A stretch of DNA of 64,000 nucleotides from an uncultured Ruminococcus sp. (GCA_910576995.1 CAJTLC010000002.1:62001-126000); one strand, 5' to 3'. Shown: positions 14,944 through 23,702, counted from the first letter of the stretch. Made by a program: numbers and translations. The notes: generated by a model not told the origin, from the sequence alone.

Positions 14944-15258
14944 TTAATCTTCGATCTCCTCTTCTTCCATCATTTCCATCGCTTCTTCCATGCGATTAAG
15001 GAATAATTCAGAAACCTGTTCATATTCATAGTCATCGTCAATAGACGCAAGTATTTCTTCGTCATCTTCGTAAATGCTCTTGAGGATTACAAGATCACAG
15101 TCGGAGTTAAGGAAATCATCATCTTCAACAGCAGGAACCATTGCATAATACTGTTCTCCGCCAAATTCAACCGCATCTATCAGCTCAAAATTCTTTTTGT
15201 TGCCCTCGCTGTCGATAAGTTCAAACAATTCAGGTGTGTATTCGTTCATTTCTGACAT
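14944..15258 (-). CDS. DUF1292 family protein
   Basis: 104 residues, very acidic (runs of Asp/Glu at about 40-47, 60-65 and the C terminus). The layout FELIDSEGNKKNFELIDAVE followed by EQYYAMVPAVED and LVILK matches the DUF1292/YrzB family found throughout Firmicutes, whose function is unknown. In many relatives the gene is next to ruvX and alaS; here it is alone with its own promoter. The start at 15258 has GGAG upstream. A longer reading to 15279 includes the ribosome site and is rejected. Confidence 0.85.
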   Translation of the reverse strand: MSEMNEYTPELFELIDSEGNKKNFELIDAVEFGGEQYYAMVPAVEDDDFLNSDCDLVILKSIYEDDEEILASIDDDYEYEQVSELFLNRMEEAMEMMEEEEIED

Positions 15259-15298
15259 AATTTTTCTCCATTCCGGCATATCGCCCTTTAATAATTAT

Positions 15299-15327
15299 AT
15301 TATACACTATTTCGAATGATTTTGCAA
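15299..15327 (-). promoter_or_regulatory. Promoter of the DUF1292 gene
   Basis: On the minus strand TTGCAA (15327-15322) and TATAAT (15304-15299), spacer 17 bp. Confidence 0.65.
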
Positions 15328-15397
15328 GAGGTAATAGCAGGTAAACTTTAATTATCGCACTTTTTTTAAAAAATTCATATTCTTTACAATTTGGATA

Positions 15398-15426
15398 TTG
15401 AATTCATATCAAACATATGGTATAAT
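15398..15426 (+). promoter_or_regulatory. Promoter of the Rrf2 regulator
   Basis: TTGAAT at 15398-15403 and TATAAT at 15421-15426, spacer 17 bp. The predicted start near 15433 leaves only about a dozen leader bases before the ATG at 15445, with a weak ribosome site. Translation may be nearly leaderless. Confidence 0.6.
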
Positions 15427-15444
15427 AGTAATTAGAGAAAAAAT

Positions 15445-15882
15445 ATGAAAATTTCTACAAGAGGAAGATATGCTCTGCGTATCATGGCTGAACTCGCTAA
15501 TGCGCAGCCAAATGAGTATATATCGCTCAACACACTATCTGAAAGACAATCTATTTCACAAAAATATCTTGAACAGATAGTTCCGCTGCTTACAAGAGCA
15601 GGTTTCGTCAGATCTGTAAGGGGCAACAAAGGAGGCTATACTCTTACTAAAAATCCTAATGATATAACAATAGGAGATATTTTAAGGGCAACCGAAGGAA
15701 GTCTCGCCCCCGTTCCATGTCTTGAACTTGAAAAAAACACCTGCGAAAAAGCTTCAACCTGCTCGGCGCTTAAAATATGGTCCGGATTATACGACACTAT
15801 AAATAATTATCTGAACGGGATTACTCTTCGTCAGGTTGCTGACGATATTACAGATCCGCTCATTGACAATTATTGCATATAA
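15445..15882 (+). CDS. Rrf2-family transcriptional regulator, IscR/CymR-like
   Basis: 145 residues. An N-terminal winged helix (KISTRGRYALRIMAELA, then LNTLSERQSISQKYLEQI and GFVRSVRGNKGGYTL) is followed by three cysteines in PCLELEKNTCEKASTCSALK (about 92-108). That spacing is the iron-sulfur ligand set of IscR-type Rrf2 proteins; CymR-type members usually lack it. This suggests regulation of iron-sulfur or sulfur metabolism genes. In many Firmicutes the gene precedes iscS/iscU; here no isc gene follows and it ends at a strong terminator. The exact regulon is not visible. Confidence 0.88.
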   Translation: MKISTRGRYALRIMAELANAQPNEYISLNTLSERQSISQKYLEQIVPLLTRAGFVRSVRGNKGGYTLTKNPNDITIGDILRATEGSLAPVPCLELEKNTCEKASTCSALKIWSGLYDTINNYLNGITLRQVADDITDPLIDNYCI

Positions 15883-15905
15883 TAGTGTTGCCTGATGAAC
15901 TGCAC

Positions 15906-15957
15906 AACTCAGCCGTATTCAGTTTATATACGAATACGGCTGAGTTTCGTTTTTTTA
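15906..15957. terminator. Bidirectional terminator
   Basis: AACTCAGCCGTATTC pairs exactly with GAATACGGCTGAGTT, followed by TCGTTTTTTT. On the other strand it ends the M18 aminopeptidase operon. Confidence 0.85.
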
Positions 15958-15965
15958 ATTCAGTA

Positions 15966-17375
15966 TTAATCAGCAATAAATGCTGCAAAAGCTTTATATG
16001 CCATATACAGATCAAGCTTTGAAATAACCTCGTACGGAGCATGCATAGACAGCACAGGAACGCCCATATCAATAGTGTCAACATTAAGATTAGCGATATA
16101 TGCGGCAACAGTTCCGCCGCCGCCTGCGTCAACTTTACCAAGTTCGCCTGTCTGCCAAATAACGTTATTGGCATTCATCAATCGCCTGATCCTGCCGGCA
16201 AATTCCGCAGAAGCGTCGGACGTACCCGATTTTCCTCTTGAACCTGTATATTTCGTAATACAAACGCCCTTATTTACATATGCGCAATTTGCTCGCTCAT
16301 TTACCTCAGGGAAAGTAGGATCAAAAGCTGCATTAACATCTGCTGAAAGACATTCCGAAGCTGAAAGAACATCTCTGCCATTTGAGCCGAAAGATTCTGC
16401 AATATCAGCAATGAAGTATTTCAGATAAGCCGAACACAAGCCAGTATTACCGTCGCTTCCTGTCTCCTCCTTATCAGTCAAAACAGTTACGGAAGTGTGA
16501 ATCGGATTCTTACACATCAGCGCAGCCTTAAGCGCAGGAAATGCGCAGCAGCGGTCGTCATGACCATAGCCGCCGATCATGCTTCTGTCGAATCCGATAT
16601 CTCTTGCCTTGAATGCAGGAACTGCTTCGAGTTCGGCAGAAATAAAATCGCCCTCTGTAATCCCGTACTTTTCAAAGAGAATATTCATAATATTCAGCTT
16701 AACCGACTCGCTTGATTCATCGTCGCGGAAAGGAATAGAACCGATAAGAAGATTAAGATCTTCCCCTTTGATCACTTTAGCGGCATTACGTGACATCTGT
16801 TCGGTAGCAAGATGCGGAAGAAGATCGGTAACGCAAAATACAGGATCGCTTTCATCCTCGCCTATATTTACGCTCACAGTTTCTCCGTCCGCTTTCACAA
16901 CAACGCCGTGCAGCGAAAGCGGAATAGTCGTCCATTGATATTTCTTGATTCCGCCGTAATAATGCGTCTTAAACAGCGCAAGTTCGGTATCTTCATAAAG
17001 GGGATTCTGCTTCAGATCAAGGCGTGGAGAATCTATATGGGCAGCGCAGAGTTTAACTCCCTCCTCGATAGACTCAGCGCCTATAATAGCCATAAGAACA
17101 GCTTTACCGCGGTTATTGCGATATATTTTATCCCCTGCAGAGAGTTTCATTCCCTTTTTGTATTCAACAAATCCATTAGCTTCGAGAAGCCTGACAGCTT
17201 CCGAGGCAGCCTCGCGCTCGGTTTTCGCGGTGTCAATAAAGTTCTTATATTCCTCCGCAAAATCAAACACAGCCTTTTCCTCGTCGGCGTCTATCCTTTT
17301 ATAGCCATTTTCACGCTGTAGAAACAGCTTTTTCTTCAGTTCCTTAACAGCATCTTTTTTTTCCTTTTCTTCCAT
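15966..17375 (-). CDS. apeB: M18-family metalloaminopeptidase
   Basis: 469 residues. Cytoplasmic di-zinc aminopeptidase that removes N-terminal residues from peptides. Family motifs are CAAHIDSPRLDLKQ (zinc His, Asp), a central GYGHDDRCCAFPALKA (bridging Asp), LTDKEETGSDG (catalytic Glu pair) and the C-terminal VLSMHAPYEVISKLD (zinc His). The start at 17375 follows AAGGAG; the upstream reading to 17489 overlaps coaE and encodes a non-conserved hydrophobic stretch. It is the last gene of the prfA-sua5-coaE operon, 13 bp behind coaE. The symbol follows the nearest named family and is approximate. Confidence 0.9.
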   Translation of the reverse strand: MEEKEKKDAVKELKKKLFLQRENGYKRIDADEEKAVFDFAEEYKNFIDTAKTEREAASEAVRLLEANGFVEYKKGMKLSAGDKIYRNNRGKAVLMAIIGAESIEEGVKLCAAHIDSPRLDLKQNPLYEDTELALFKTHYYGGIKKYQWTTIPLSLHGVVVKADGETVSVNIGEDESDPVFCVTDLLPHLATEQMSRNAAKVIKGEDLNLLIGSIPFRDDESSESVKLNIMNILFEKYGITEGDFISAELEAVPAFKARDIGFDRSMIGGYGHDDRCCAFPALKAALMCKNPIHTSVTVLTDKEETGSDGNTGLCSAYLKYFIADIAESFGSNGRDVLSASECLSADVNAAFDPTFPEVNERANCAYVNKGVCITKYTGSRGKSGTSDASAEFAGRIRRLMNANNVIWQTGELGKVDAGGGGTVAAYIANLNVDTIDMGVPVLSMHAPYEVISKLDLYMAYKAFAAFIAD

Positions 17376-17388
17376 AATAAATCTCCTT

Positions 17389-18039
17389 TCAAATATCTGC
17401 AAACGATACAGAATGTATATGATAATAATAAAATTTAATTTTATCCGACAGTTCTTTGGAAATACCGTATACGCTGTCAATAGTGTCATTATTTTTAATT
17501 ATATAATCTGAATGATCAATAAAAAACTCCTCGTCAAGCTGAGAACTCATACGTTCACGCGCCTGCCTGCTTGTTAGAGAATCACGGCTGATTATACGCC
17601 TTTCACGAATTTCCGGATCGGCAAGCACGGAAATAATTATCTCGCAGAAATCATCAGCGCGGCTTTCGAATAATGTAGGAGCGTCGAGAAGAATAAGCTT
17701 ATTCCCCTTTTCGGAATGGCTGCGGATCTGATCAAGAATTTCCTGAGTAATATAAGGATACATTATCGTATCCAGCATTTCAAGTTTCGCCTTATCGGTA
17801 AATACGATCGCTGCAAGAGCCTTTCGGTTAAGCGTTCCGTCGCAGTTCAGTATATCGCTTCCAAAAAAATCCGCAATCTCGTCAAGGCATTTGCTACCCT
17901 TTTCCACGACAAGCCGTGCGATCTGATCGGCATTTATTACAGAAAAACCATTCTGTCTGAACACACTTGAAACGGTGCTTTTCCCCGCTCCTGTCTGCCC
18001 CGTAAGACCGACCACCATAACTTCTTCAAGCCCTTTCAT
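17389..18039 (-). CDS. coaE: Dephospho-CoA kinase
   Basis: 216 residues. Catalyses the last step of coenzyme A synthesis, phosphorylating the 3' hydroxyl of dephospho-CoA. The P-loop GLTGQTGAGKSTV is at about 11-23. VINADQIARLVV carries the CoA-binding Asp, and LLDAPTLFESRADDFCE and RRIISRDSLTSRQARERM (lid) are typical. The ATG overlaps the sua5 stop by four bases, with AGGTGAT seven bases upstream, so the longer start is preferred to the internal ATG at 18018. Confidence 0.93.
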   Translation of the reverse strand: MKGLEEVMVVGLTGQTGAGKSTVSSVFRQNGFSVINADQIARLVVEKGSKCLDEIADFFGSDILNCDGTLNRKALAAIVFTDKAKLEMLDTIMYPYITQEILDQIRSHSEKGNKLILLDAPTLFESRADDFCEIIISVLADPEIRERRIISRDSLTSRQARERMSSQLDEEFFIDHSDYIIKNNDTIDSVYGISKELSDKIKFYYYHIHSVSFADI

Positions 18040-19049
18040 ATCCTTATCACCTCGAATCCTGCTGCTCTTATCAATCGGTTATATACCGCCAATCCAACGC
18101 CCTCCGTTGAAGGCGCTCGAACATATACTTTTTTTGCTCCCAACTCGTCAAGTTCACGCAGACGGCTGAAAATCATATGCGCCTGCTCAAGACTGTCGGC
18201 GCCGTATGTAAGATGACGATATGGAAATAATTTTTCATCGCCGTCATAAATAAGCGAATAAACTTTATCTCCGTCATTTTCGGCAATATATCGTGTAAAA
18301 TCTTCCGCCGAAGCCTCGATCATCACAACGTCGGCTTTAGGGGAATAATGCTTATATTTCATTCCGGGAGAAGCCGCCATAGCGCCCTCTTCAAGTTCGT
18401 TCAGAATTGCAGGGTCGATAATGACATCATCGCAAATTTCAAGAAGCATTTCACGCGTGACTGCTCCCGGTCGAAGTATGCGTATCACATTTTCGCTGTC
18501 AAAAGAAATTACCGTCGATTCCACGCCATATCTCGACTCGCCGCCATCTACTACCGCCGCGATTTTTCCGTTCATATCCGCCATTACATGAGCCGCACAA
18601 GTCGGACTTGGCAGTCCTGATGTATTCGCAGACGGTGCAGCAATGGGGCAGCCGCTTTCCTCAATTATCCGGCGCATGATTTTATGAGAAGGAACGCGGA
18701 TGCCTACCGTCTCCAATCCTCCAGATGTGATCATAGGAATCTTATCGTTTTTCGGCAAAATCATTGTAAGAGGTCCGGGGCAGAATTTTTTCGCAAGCTG
18801 CAATGCAAGAGACGGAATATATGAAGTATATCGCTTTGCATGAGAAAAATCAGACAAATGAACGATAAGCGGATTGTCGGCAGGTCTTCCCTTTGCAGCA
18901 AAAATCGCCCTGACAGCCGCTTCATTGCAGGCGTCCGCTCCCAGTCCGTAGACAGTTTCGGTCGGTATACCCACTATCTGACCGTTTTTTATTAATTCGG
19001 CAGCTTTTGCAATATCTTCGCTGCTTTCTTTAAGTATGATCGTATCCAT
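18036..19049 (-). CDS. L-threonylcarbamoyladenylate synthase, Sua5 type
   Basis: 337 residues. It makes threonylcarbamoyl-AMP from threonine, bicarbonate and ATP, the first step of the t6A modification at position 37 of ANN-reading tRNAs. The YrdC domain (about 1-205) shows GIPTETVYGLGADA, AAKGRPADNPLIVH, LTMILPK and PIAAPSANTSGLPSPT. The extra C-terminal Sua5 domain (about 215-337, beginning SPGMKYKHYSP) distinguishes it from short TsaC proteins. It starts two bases after the prfA stop, so translation is probably coupled. Confidence 0.94.
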   Translation of the reverse strand: MDTIILKESSEDIAKAAELIKNGQIVGIPTETVYGLGADACNEAAVRAIFAAKGRPADNPLIVHLSDFSHAKRYTSYIPSLALQLAKKFCPGPLTMILPKNDKIPMITSGGLETVGIRVPSHKIMRRIIEESGCPIAAPSANTSGLPSPTCAAHVMADMNGKIAAVVDGGESRYGVESTVISFDSENVIRILRPGAVTREMLLEICDDVIIDPAILNELEEGAMAASPGMKYKHYSPKADVVMIEASAEDFTRYIAENDGDKVYSLIYDGDEKLFPYRHLTYGADSLEQAHMIFSRLRELDELGAKKVYVRAPSTEGVGLAVYNRLIRAAGFEVIRI

Positions 19050-19051
19050 TT

Positions 19052-20125
19052 TTATTCTTCCTGATTAGCAAGTTTTGCCGCCTGATCGGCTGTTGCAAGA
19101 GCGTCAAATACTTCATCGAGATTTCCATTAAGCATATCCTCGAGCCGATAGATCGTCAATCCTATTCTATGATCCGTAAGACGTCCCTGAGGGTAATTAT
19201 ATGTTCGAATCCTTTCCGACCTGTCTCCCGTACCCACCTGCATTTTGCGCTCTGAAGCTACTTTCGCAGCCTGTTCCTCCTGCATGGCTTCATAAATACG
19301 CGAACGCAGAATCTTCATCGCCTTATCTTTATTTTTATGCTGACTTCTCTCATCCTGACATTCAACAACAACATTCGTCGGCAAGTAAGTTATGCGAACA
19401 GCAGATTCGGTTTTGTTTATATGCTGACCGCCCGCGCCGCTTGCGCGAAAATAGTCAATTTTAAGATCGGTAGGGTTAATTTCCAGTTCGACCTCATCCG
19501 CTTCCACAAGAACCGCAACAGTTACGGTAGAAGTATGAATCCGCCCCTGAGATTCCGTTTCCGGAACTCTTTGAACACGATGAACTCCGCTTTCGTATTT
19601 AAGACGCGAATATGCTCCTTCTCCCTCAATTGAAAAACTGATCTCCTTAAATCCGCCCAATTCAGTAGGCTGAGCGTTCAAAACCTCCTGCTTCCAGCCC
19701 TTGGATTCCGCATACATAGTATACATACGATACAATGAATTGGCAAAAAGCGAAGCTTCTTCACCGCCTGCGCCGCCTCTGATCTCAATAATTACGTTCT
19801 TATCGTCATTCGGATCTTTTGGCAGAAGAAGTATTTTTAGTTCCTGAGCAATATCGTCCATAGCCGCTTTGTTTTCCTCAAGTTCCGCCTGCGCCATTTC
19901 CTTAAATTCCTTATCAAGACCGCCGCCGTCAATTAATTCCTTTGCTTCGTTATAGGCATTTTCCGCAGTTCTATGTTCACGAAACTTCTCAATTATCGGC
20001 GTCATATTTTTATAGTCCCTCATAAGCTGAGCGTAAAGCTTATTATCGCTGAGCGTTTCAGGATCTGAAAGGCGCGCGCTTATTTCTTCATATTTTTCTT
20101 CCATTAATGCAAGCTTTTCAAACAT
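19052..20125 (-). CDS. prfA: Peptide chain release factor 1
   Basis: 357 residues. It recognises UAA and UAG stop codons and triggers peptide release. The GGQ motif is ASGAGGQHINKTESAVR (about 230), followed by the basic DERSQHKNKDKAM segment. VHRVQRVPETESQGRIHTS is also characteristic. The start at 20125 has AAAGGA eight bases upstream; an ATG at 20134 abuts that site. It heads the run with sua5, coaE and the aminopeptidase, and follows the DUF951 gene by 48 bp. In many Firmicutes prfA is similarly next to sua5. Confidence 0.96.
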   Translation of the reverse strand: MFEKLALMEEKYEEISARLSDPETLSDNKLYAQLMRDYKNMTPIIEKFREHRTAENAYNEAKELIDGGGLDKEFKEMAQAELEENKAAMDDIAQELKILLLPKDPNDDKNVIIEIRGGAGGEEASLFANSLYRMYTMYAESKGWKQEVLNAQPTELGGFKEISFSIEGEGAYSRLKYESGVHRVQRVPETESQGRIHTSTVTVAVLVEADEVELEINPTDLKIDYFRASGAGGQHINKTESAVRITYLPTNVVVECQDERSQHKNKDKAMKILRSRIYEAMQEEQAAKVASERKMQVGTGDRSERIRTYNYPQGRLTDHRIGLTIYRLEDMLNGNLDEVFDALATADQAAKLANQEE

Positions 20126-20173
20126 ATTCTTCATCCTTTCCCACTATAAATTCTTATTCTATGAATGCGCATC

Positions 20174-20362
20174 CTAACTATCACTTTCTCTAAAAACACT
20201 CTTTATATTTTTTTCGATCTTATTGCGTGAAACCAGAAATTCCCTTCCACAGCCGACACACCTGAGTCTGAAATCCATCCCCGAACGCAGCACGAGCATT
20301 TCCTTTGCACCGCACGGATGATTTTTTTTCATAGTAAGAATATCATTAATACGTATATCCAC
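20174..20362 (-). CDS. DUF951 family small zinc-ribbon-like protein
   Basis: 62 residues from a GTG start preceded by AAGGGG. The pattern DILTMKKNHPCGAKEMLVLR then GMDFRLRCVGCGREFLVSR matches DUF951 (about 65 residues in Firmicutes). Three cysteines (one in HPCG, two in CVGC) suggest metal binding. The function is unknown. A longer frame reaches 20473 but its first 37 residues are not conserved and lack a ribosome site. It is probably co-transcribed with prfA. Confidence 0.82.
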   Translation of the reverse strand: MDIRINDILTMKKNHPCGAKEMLVLRSGMDFRLRCVGCGREFLVSRNKIEKNIKSVFRESDS

Positions 20363-20701
20363 AGACTTTCCCCTTTTATACACATATACTATTGATCCCT
20401 CAATTAACTCTTGAATTTTTATGCTTGCTCGTCTGCCGAAATACTTCGTCAGAAACCCTTGAAATATGCGCATATTCCTGCGGCTTTCTTCCTTGTCTTT
20501 CCGACAGCCGTTCTACGCCTAAAATCTTCAAGAATCCTTTGGAGGAGCAATAATATCTGAAATTTCATGCTTTATAATTATACCCCAAATTTTATATTAA
20601 ATCAATATTTAGTCGGTATATTTTTTTTATTTTGTGGAAACATAATAAAAACAGAAGAAAAAAATATGTATATCAAACAAATTTTATAATGAGGTGTGAT
20701 C

Positions 20702-21058
20702 ATGGTAACAAGAGTAACTGCTGAATTTGAAGCTCCCGAATCTGCTGAGCTTGCATTGAAGAAGATCAAAGAAAACGTCCGCGGCGTGTATTCAACCAAT
20801 TTTGTATACAACCGCTCGTCCAACGAAGCTGAACGACTGCGCGGCAGCACAATTTACACTGTTCTGCCAACAGCAGCAACGACTTATAATTATCTCACAG
20901 CTGTTATGGATTCTCCTGCTGATCCAGAAATGATCCCCGAACCGAAGCGCAGCCGCAAGACCACTGTTTTCATTGTATGCGATGGCAGCGGAACAGATAA
21001 GATACACTCGATACTCAACAACATGGGCGGCAGCAACATTGATTCGCCGTTGTTTTAG
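20702..21058 (+). CDS. Conserved-looking small protein of unknown function
   Basis: 118 residues; I do not recognise the family. Two halves, TRVTAEFEAPESAELALKKI and TTVFIVCDGSGTDKIHSILN, each look like a strand-helix unit with a helix pattern common in ferredoxin-like (ACT-type) folds. No signal peptide or membrane segment. GAGGTG lies just before the ATG. It is a single gene with clean codon use. Its TAG stop coincides with the first bases of a family A palindromic element, so the C terminus may have been set by the insertion. Confidence 0.7.
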   Translation: MVTRVTAEFEAPESAELALKKIKENVRGVYSTNFVYNRSSNEAERLRGSTIYTVLPTAATTYNYLTAVMDSPADPEMIPEPKRSRKTTVFIVCDGSGTDKIHSILNNMGGSNIDSPLF

Positions 21059-21269
21059 AGTTTGTGTTCATAGATAATGCGCGCGTATTGTCAAGCATAA
21101 TTTTTATGATAGCAAGAAAAAAACACGCAGGAATACTGTCGTATAGCAAGTACTTTTAGGCAACACCGCACAAAGCACGCCTGACGGCTTTATGCGGTGT
21201 TGCCTTTAACATATTTCAGCATGAAAATTTACCGAAATATGTGTACAGAATCTATGAACACAGCTCTTA
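21055..21269. repeat. Palindromic MITE-like element, family A, carrying an inner hairpin
   Basis: The left end TTAGAGTTTGTGTTCATAGA pairs with the right end TCTATGAACACAGCTCTTA. The core GTCAAGCATAATTTTTATGA resembles the core of the copy at 10212-10378. A 48-bp hairpin (21158-21205) interrupts it. Together with the remnant that follows, it fills the 330-bp gap up to the S1-domain gene, apart from that gene's leader. Confidence 0.65.
21158..21205. repeat. 48-bp hairpin nested in the family A element
   Basis: AGGCAACACCGCACAAAGC pairs with GCTTTATGCGGTGTTGCCT. It is richer in G+C than the host element and has no counterpart in the other copies, so it looks like an insertion into it. Confidence 0.6.
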
Positions 21270-21320
21270 GGGCATGATGGAAATTTTGACGAATGTACGA
21301 ATTTTTCAAACGCTCCCTAA
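21267..21320. repeat. Internally deleted family B element
   Basis: TTAGGGCATG and CGCTCCCTAA bracket TTTTGACGAATGTACGAATT, the right-end sequence of the family B copies at 22306 and 62755. It abuts and shares bases with the family A element. Confidence 0.6.
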
Positions 21321-21388
21321 TTCAATGAATATTTTTACTCCAAACAGAATATCATGTATCATGAAAAAAATTCATCGGAGGTAAAAAT

Positions 21389-22309
21389 ATGAATTACAAA
21401 CCTGAGGGAAGCATTTTTAAAACTGCTGAAAACCAGAGATTGATCTCATCAACTGAAGGACTTGCGGAGGCGATGGAGCGCGGAATAATTCTTGAAGCGC
21501 GCGCCGCCGTATGCGACAGCAATCACGATCTTATCGTTGATCTGCCATGCGCAAACGGGATCATAAGGCGTGAAAACGGAGCTATCGGCATTTCTGAGGG
21601 AAAAACCCGCGATATAGCCCTTATATCACGGGTAAACAAGATCGTTTGCTTCAAAGTTATCGGCATTTCTTCCAATGAAAACGGAAACGTAACCGCCGAA
21701 CTTTCACGCGCTGCCGCACAGCGTGAATTCATAGAAAAATATTCAGATAAGCTAAATATAGGAGATGTTATTGAAGCAAAAATAACTCACCTCGAACAAT
21801 TTGGCTGTTTCGTCGATATAGGCTGCGGAGTTCCCTCGCTTATCCCTATAGACGCCATATCCGTATCAAGGATAGCTCACCCTTCCGACCGGTTCAAAGT
21901 CGGTCAGTTTATTCGCGCCGTTGTGCGTTCCCGTGAAGATTCGCGGATATGCCTTACTCATAAAGAATTGCTGGGAACGTGGGAAGAAAATGCCAACAAT
22001 TTTCAAGCGGGCGAAACTGTTTCCGGAATAGTGCGTTCCGTTGAAAATTATGGAATATTTGTTGAATTAGCCCCAAATCTTGCAGGTCTTGCGGAGTTAA
22101 GAGACGATATACAGCCGGGTCAGAATGTCAGCGTATACATAAAGGCGATAATTCCGGAAAAGATGAAAGTTAAACTTGTTATCGTCGATATTTGCGAAGA
22201 CTGCGGAAATGATATTAGCTTTAAATATTTCTGTTCTGACGATCATCTTGATATCTGGGAATATTCGCCCGTATGTTCGGGAAGAAAAATTGCAACTGAA
22301 TTTAATTAG
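21389..22309 (+). CDS. S1 RNA-binding domain protein, ribosomal protein S1-like
   Basis: 306 residues. At least two clear S1 OB-fold domains: about 123-195 (GDVIEAKITHLEQFGCFVDI) and about 205-265 (GETVSGIVRSVENYGIFVEL). A divergent N-terminal domain precedes them (IILEARAAVCDSNHDLIVDL). A cysteine-rich tail (CEDCGND, FCSDDH, PVCSGR) may bind zinc. Proteins of this size are often annotated as 30S S1 homologues in Firmicutes and bind mRNA or the ribosome. CGGAGG precedes the ATG. The last codon and TAG stop (22307-22309) lie in the terminus of a family B element, so the tail may be altered. Confidence 0.83.
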   Translation: MNYKPEGSIFKTAENQRLISSTEGLAEAMERGIILEARAAVCDSNHDLIVDLPCANGIIRRENGAIGISEGKTRDIALISRVNKIVCFKVIGISSNENGNVTAELSRAAAQREFIEKYSDKLNIGDVIEAKITHLEQFGCFVDIGCGVPSLIPIDAISVSRIAHPSDRFKVGQFIRAVVRSREDSRICLTHKELLGTWEENANNFQAGETVSGIVRSVENYGIFVELAPNLAGLAELRDDIQPGQNVSVYIKAIIPEKMKVKLVIVDICEDCGNDISFKYFCSDDHLDIWEYSPVCSGRKIATEFN

Positions 22310-22468
22310 GGCTTGTTTGAAAAATAGCTATATTCGGAAAAATGCGCAGAAATTACTGTATGTTAGGAGAAAATCCGAAGGCAGGCTGTCGCCTGACGAG
22401 GATTTTCGACGAAGCAGACAGTGATTTATGGACGTTTTGACGAATATATGAATTTTTCAAACAAGCTC
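22306..22468. repeat. Palindromic MITE-like element, family B (163 bp)
   Basis: TTAGGGCTTGTTTGAAAAAT at the left and ATTTTTCAAACAAGCT at the right. The interior is about 90% identical by eye to the copy at 62755-62920, including GAAGGCAGGCTGTCGCCTGA. Its first TAG is the stop codon of the S1-domain gene. Confidence 0.8.
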
Positions 22469-22470
22469 GA

Positions 22471-22519
22471 TAAACAAAGCCTGCCAAAGCTTACAGAAAG
22501 CTTGACAGGCTTTATTTAT
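22471..22519 (-). terminator. Terminator of the pfkA/zinc-ribbon transcript
   Basis: AAAGCCTGCCAAAGCTT pairs with AAGCTTGACAGGCTTT (one mismatch). T-rich flanks on both strands mean it may also stop transcription from the S1 gene. Confidence 0.6.
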
Positions 22520-22740
22520 CGAATCGCCTTTTTACTATATTTGATCTTTTCGATATCGTTTTTATCGATCCATTCTTCAGCATAACCACACTCACAGCAA
22601 ATATATCTGTTTACTTTTACAGCTGAAAAAATTGTCATACCGACCATAATATTATTTCCAGAACCGTATGCTCCTGTTTCTCCGTTTACGCGAATAATAT
22701 CTCCGCCTCCGCATTTCGGACACATACTCGACATTTTCAT
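22516..22740 (-). CDS. Small zinc-ribbon protein
   Basis: 74 residues. CPKCGGGD near the N terminus and CCECGYAEEW near residue 50 form a four-cysteine zinc ribbon. The middle segment (NNIMVGMTIFSAVKVNRY) is mildly hydrophobic. It starts one base inside the pfkA stop (TAATG), indicating translational coupling. Similar small ribbons are common as hypothetical proteins; no function can be assigned. Confidence 0.75.
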   Translation of the reverse strand: MKMSSMCPKCGGGDIIRVNGETGAYGSGNNIMVGMTIFSAVKVNRYICCECGYAEEWIDKNDIEKIKYSKKAIR

Positions 22741-23702
22741 TAGAATGCGATCTCCTCTGCAATATGATGAAGCTTTTCATCATAAGGCTTAGTCATCGAA
22801 AGCGCTTCCTGAATATCGTAATCTACAATCTTGCTGTCTTTGATTCCTACAACACGGTTGCCGATACCCTTTTCGAGAAGCTCAACGGCATAATAACCCA
22901 TTCTTGTTGCCTCAACCCTGTCTCTTACAGTAGGGTTTCCGCCTCTCTGAACATGACCGAGAATTGTAGCGCGTGCTTCGATTCCCGTCTTTTCCTGAAG
23001 AGTTGTAGCGATCTCCTGAGAATGACCGATACCTTCCGCAACGATAACGACAAAATTCTGCTTGCCCTTTGATTTCTTTTCAAGCATTGTATTTGCAATT
23101 CTGTCAAGATCATAATCAACTTCTTTAGTGATAATATCGGTCGCACCGCAGGCAATACCAGTATTTACCGCAATGTGACCCGCGCCGCGTCCCATTACTT
23201 CAACAACAGAAATTCTGTCGTGAGACTGAGAAGTATCGCGAAGCTTATCAACAAGTTCCATAGCTGTATTCATAGCGGTATCGAAACCGATCGTGTAATC
23301 CGTGCAGGAAATATCATTGTCGATAGTTCCGGGAAGACCAACGCAAAGAACGCCCATAGCAGAAAGATCAGCAGCGCCTCTGAAAGAACCATCGCCGCCT
23401 ATAACAACAAGACCCTCTATTCCCAATTCGTCGCATTTAGCCTTAGCTTTTGCAACGCCTTCCTGAGTTTTAAATTCAAGACATCTTGCGGTATAAAGGA
23501 TAGTACCGCCCTGATGGATTATATCAGTAACGCTTCTCTCGTCCATTTTTACAATATCACCGTTTATAAGACCGTTATAGCCTCTGCGGATGCCGTAAAC
23601 TTCCATACCTTTGCTGATAGCCGCTCTTACGACAGCTCTGACAGCAGCGTTCATTCCGGGAGCGTCACCGCCGCTTGTAAGTACGCCAATTTTCTTGATC
23701 AT
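22740..23702 (-). CDS. pfkA: ATP-dependent 6-phosphofructokinase
   Basis: 320 residues. It phosphorylates fructose 6-phosphate to the 1,6-bisphosphate, the committing step of glycolysis. Motifs are GVLTSGGDAPGMNAAVRAVV (nucleotide site), VVIGGDGSFRGA, GLPGTIDNDISCTDYTIGFD (the catalytic TIDND) and VEVMGRGAGHIA. The GGDG sequence with Gly favours the ATP-dependent rather than the pyrophosphate-dependent form. Length is typical. dnaE-pfkA adjacency is conserved in Firmicutes. It has a 190-bp upstream gap after dnaE, so it may have its own promoter. Confidence 0.96.
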   Translation of the reverse strand: MIKKIGVLTSGGDAPGMNAAVRAVVRAAISKGMEVYGIRRGYNGLINGDIVKMDERSVTDIIHQGGTILYTARCLEFKTQEGVAKAKAKCDELGIEGLVVIGGDGSFRGAADLSAMGVLCVGLPGTIDNDISCTDYTIGFDTAMNTAMELVDKLRDTSQSHDRISVVEVMGRGAGHIAVNTGIACGATDIITKEVDYDLDRIANTMLEKKSKGKQNFVVIVAEGIGHSQEIATTLQEKTGIEARATILGHVQRGGNPTVRDRVEATRMGYYAVELLEKGIGNRVVGIKDSKIVDYDIQEALSMTKPYDEKLHHIAEEIAF

